Positions 5,529 through 6,255 of a stretch of DNA of 6,255 nt are shown piece after piece. This DNA is from Microcaldota archaeon (lineage in GTDB: Archaea; Micrarchaeota; Micrarchaeia; Micrarchaeales; CABMGC01): the NCBI GenBank assembly GCA_021805625.1, contig JAJZEU010000033.1:1-6255 (forward strand), read 5' to 3'. Within the stretch, counting starts at the first letter, position 1, and every line of letters begins with the position of its first letter. The notes beneath the pieces were generated by a model. That model ran no database searches. It saw only the letters and a program-made list of their open reading frames with translations, and was not told the DNA's origin. Made by a program: the position numbers and the translations under genes.

Positions 5529-5573
5529 AGTCTATATAATATGCTACCAACCAGAGACTGTGGGACATAAGTC

Positions 5574-5717
5574 TTACCCTTTCAATGAAATGACGATGTA
5601 GGCGCGCCGCCCGATAAAGGATTTAGGTGCATCTATTTTTGCCGAATTCCCGAATTTTGTGGCTCTCTTCTCATAGAATGTTTCAACCTCTTTACCCAAA
5701 GATAAAGTATTCTTCAT
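5574..5717 (-). CDS. DUF2080-type transposon-associated small protein
   Basis: This encodes 47 residues starting MKNTLSLGKEVETFYEKRAT. The start at 5717 is preferred because AGAGG at 5730-5726 stands 8 nt upstream; an in-frame ATG at 5765 would give 63 residues but lacks a ribosome site. The signature KRATKFGNSAKIDAPKSFIG matches the short archaeal proteins called putative transposon-encoded protein (DUF2080). These are built like one AbrB/SpoVT-type strand-swapped unit (KxTKFGNSAxxxxPKxxIGKxxxV) and sit next to IS200/IS605 genes. The molecular role is not established; DNA binding or regulation of transposition is inferred. It is transcribed away from the TnpA gene, with the inverted-repeat structure between them. 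Its low G+C resembles the maturase gene more than TnpA, so it may belong to an older insertion. Confidence 0.75.
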   Translation of the reverse strand: MKNTLSLGKEVETFYEKRATKFGNSAKIDAPKSFIGRRAYIVISLKG

Positions 5718-5768
5718 AATTTTTGCCTCTTTTTTCTGGATCATACCATCAACCATTATTATCATGAT

Positions 5769-5813
5769 GAGCTTTGAAAACTCACGCCTTCAAGCGTGGC
5801 GATGAAAAAGCTC
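5769..5813. repeat. Nested inverted-repeat structure, candidate IS200/IS605 end
   Basis: Outer arms GAGCTTT (5769-5775) and AAAGCTC (5807-5813) enclose an inner hairpin, CACGC (5783-5787), loop CTTCAA, GCGTG (5794-5798). Imperfect subterminal hairpins of the type CACGC-loop-GCGTG followed by GATGAA are typical of IS200/IS605 ends, where TnpA binds single-stranded DNA. Its place 68 nt before the TnpA start suits a left end. It could instead be the right end of an earlier element, since similar hairpins close TnpB-associated RNAs. Confidence 0.5.
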
Positions 5814-5849
5814 CCAATTTTGTAAACTTTTCTTTCCGACTATTGTCAA

Positions 5850-5867
5850 TGCGGCCGTCAGGCCGCA
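5850..5867 (+). repeat. G+C-rich hairpin just upstream of tnpA
   Basis: TGCGGCC (5850-5856) and GGCCGCA (5861-5867) form a perfect 7-bp stem with a GTCA loop, ending 13 nt before the ATG. In IS200 a leader hairpin limits tnpA translation by hiding the ribosome site, and this position would allow the same. It could also be a TnpA-binding hairpin of the left end. Confidence 0.5.
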
Positions 5868-5880
5868 AAGACGAGATAAC

Positions 5881-6255
5881 ATGGATAGTGGAAACTACAA
5901 AAATATGAATCCTGTGCATGTGGCGCACTGCGTCGGCGTGAATGAGCACCACCTCCAGTGGTGCACGAAGTACAGGTACTACGCACTCGGGAAGGAGTCA
6001 CACTACAAGGATTGCGAAGCCGCAATCCGCACCGTTGCGGAGAGACACGGAATACAGATAGTGGAGTTGGGGGTCATGCCCGATCACGTGCATGTCGCCG
6101 CCTTCCGTCCGCCGGACGTGGGTCCTTCTAATGCGATCAGTCTCCTGAAGGGAGGAAGTTCCTACATGCTCTTTCGTTCGCACCCGAACTTCAGAAAGAC
6201 GTACAGGCAGGGTCATTTCTGGAGTCGCGGTTACTTCTATCGTTCCTTTAGCGAC
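5881..6255 (+). CDS. tnpA: IS200/IS605 TnpA (Y1 HUH transposase), 3' end outside the window
   Basis: The visible 125 residues show the IS200-type TnpA fold: HHLQWCTKYRY at about 24-34, ELGVMPDHVHVAA with the HUH histidines H69 and H71 that hold the metal ion, ISLLKGGSSYMLF, and GHFWSRGYFYRS at about 112-123. The catalytic tyrosine normally lies a little further on, in the helix after this, and is outside the window. The enzyme cuts and rejoins single-stranded DNA at element ends. The first ATG at 5881 is used here; ATG at 5905 (MNPVHVAHCVG) is a good alternative because several archaeal relatives begin near there. Neither has a strong ribosome site, in keeping with the low translation typical of these genes. 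No frameshift or stop is seen, so the copy may be intact. Confidence 0.93.
   Translation, partial: MDSGNYKNMNPVHVAHCVGVNEHHLQWCTKYRYYALGKESHYKDCEAAIRTVAERHGIQIVELGVMPDHVHVAAFRPPDVGPSNAISLLKGGSSYMLFRSHPNFRKTYRQGHFWSRGYFYRSFSD

Larger units (their letters stand above)
5769..6255 (+). mobile_element. IS200/IS605-family element, left part (cut by window edge)
   Basis: The element is defined by the inverted-repeat structure at 5769-5813, the hairpin at 5850-5867 and the 5' part of a TnpA gene. The left boundary is provisional because these elements lack terminal inverted repeats and target duplications; the cleavage tetranucleotide cannot be identified from one end. The transposase end, a possible tnpB and the right end lie beyond the window. 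G+C is higher than in the maturase gene. Confidence 0.6.

Noticed and set aside
5541..5570. Nine-codon frame after the maturase (MLPTRDCGT) as a second precursor
   Set aside because: It is too short for a leader plus core, has no YxxPxL motif and no ribosome site.
5998..6216. Minus-strand 72-codon frame opposite tnpA
   Set aside because: It is antisense to the conserved HUH motif of the transposase.
1..6255. CRISPR array, rRNA
   Set aside because: No regularly spaced repeats and no rRNA-like conserved stretches were seen on either strand.

Overview
The window looks archaeal. Several genes have A/T-only TATA-like boxes about 25-45 nt upstream of their start codons with very short or absent leaders. 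The transposase at the right edge resembles the IS200 TnpA of acidophilic or thermophilic Euryarchaeota, and a small DUF2080-type protein, a largely archaeal family, sits beside it. A Thermoplasmata-like or associated DPANN archaeon would fit, but this is inference and no phylogenetic marker is present.

Left half (1-3255, minus strand, about 50% G+C in a line counted by hand): a compact operon-like cluster. Reading along the minus strand, the first gene is a free-standing RCK/TrkA-N protein with an intact GxGxxG nucleotide motif. Next come two overlapping genes, each predicted to be a two-helix channel-like membrane domain joined to an RCK-N domain. In both, the potassium selectivity filter and the glycine motif are not recognisable. 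After a 69-nt gap with its own TATA box and a near-perfect palindrome comes a winged-helix plus long coiled-coil protein. Its stop codon overlaps the start of another gene that leaves the window. A reasonable reading is one complete ligand-sensing RCK subunit working with two diverged membrane subunits.

Middle (3256-3891): a 211-nt divergent intergenic region, then an unrecognised 94-codon ORF. A short 49-codon gene follows that is easy to miss. Its product has a YxxPxL motif, as in leader peptides recognised by PqqD-like RiPP recognition elements (RREs), followed by a Gly-rich tail with a single Cys.

Next (3892-5528, markedly A+T-rich) is a radical SAM/SPASM enzyme with a C-terminal PqqD-like/RRE domain. 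Together the short peptide and this enzyme make a minimal two-gene RiPP (ribosomally made, post-translationally modified peptide) cassette, the most interesting feature here. The base composition and the mobile-element neighbours suggest lateral acquisition. No protease or exporter is visible.

Right end (5529-6255): a DUF2080-type small protein on the minus strand, a nested inverted-repeat structure, a second G+C-rich hairpin, and the 5' part of an IS200/IS605 TnpA transposase gene with its HUH motif. The catalytic tyrosine lies beyond the window.
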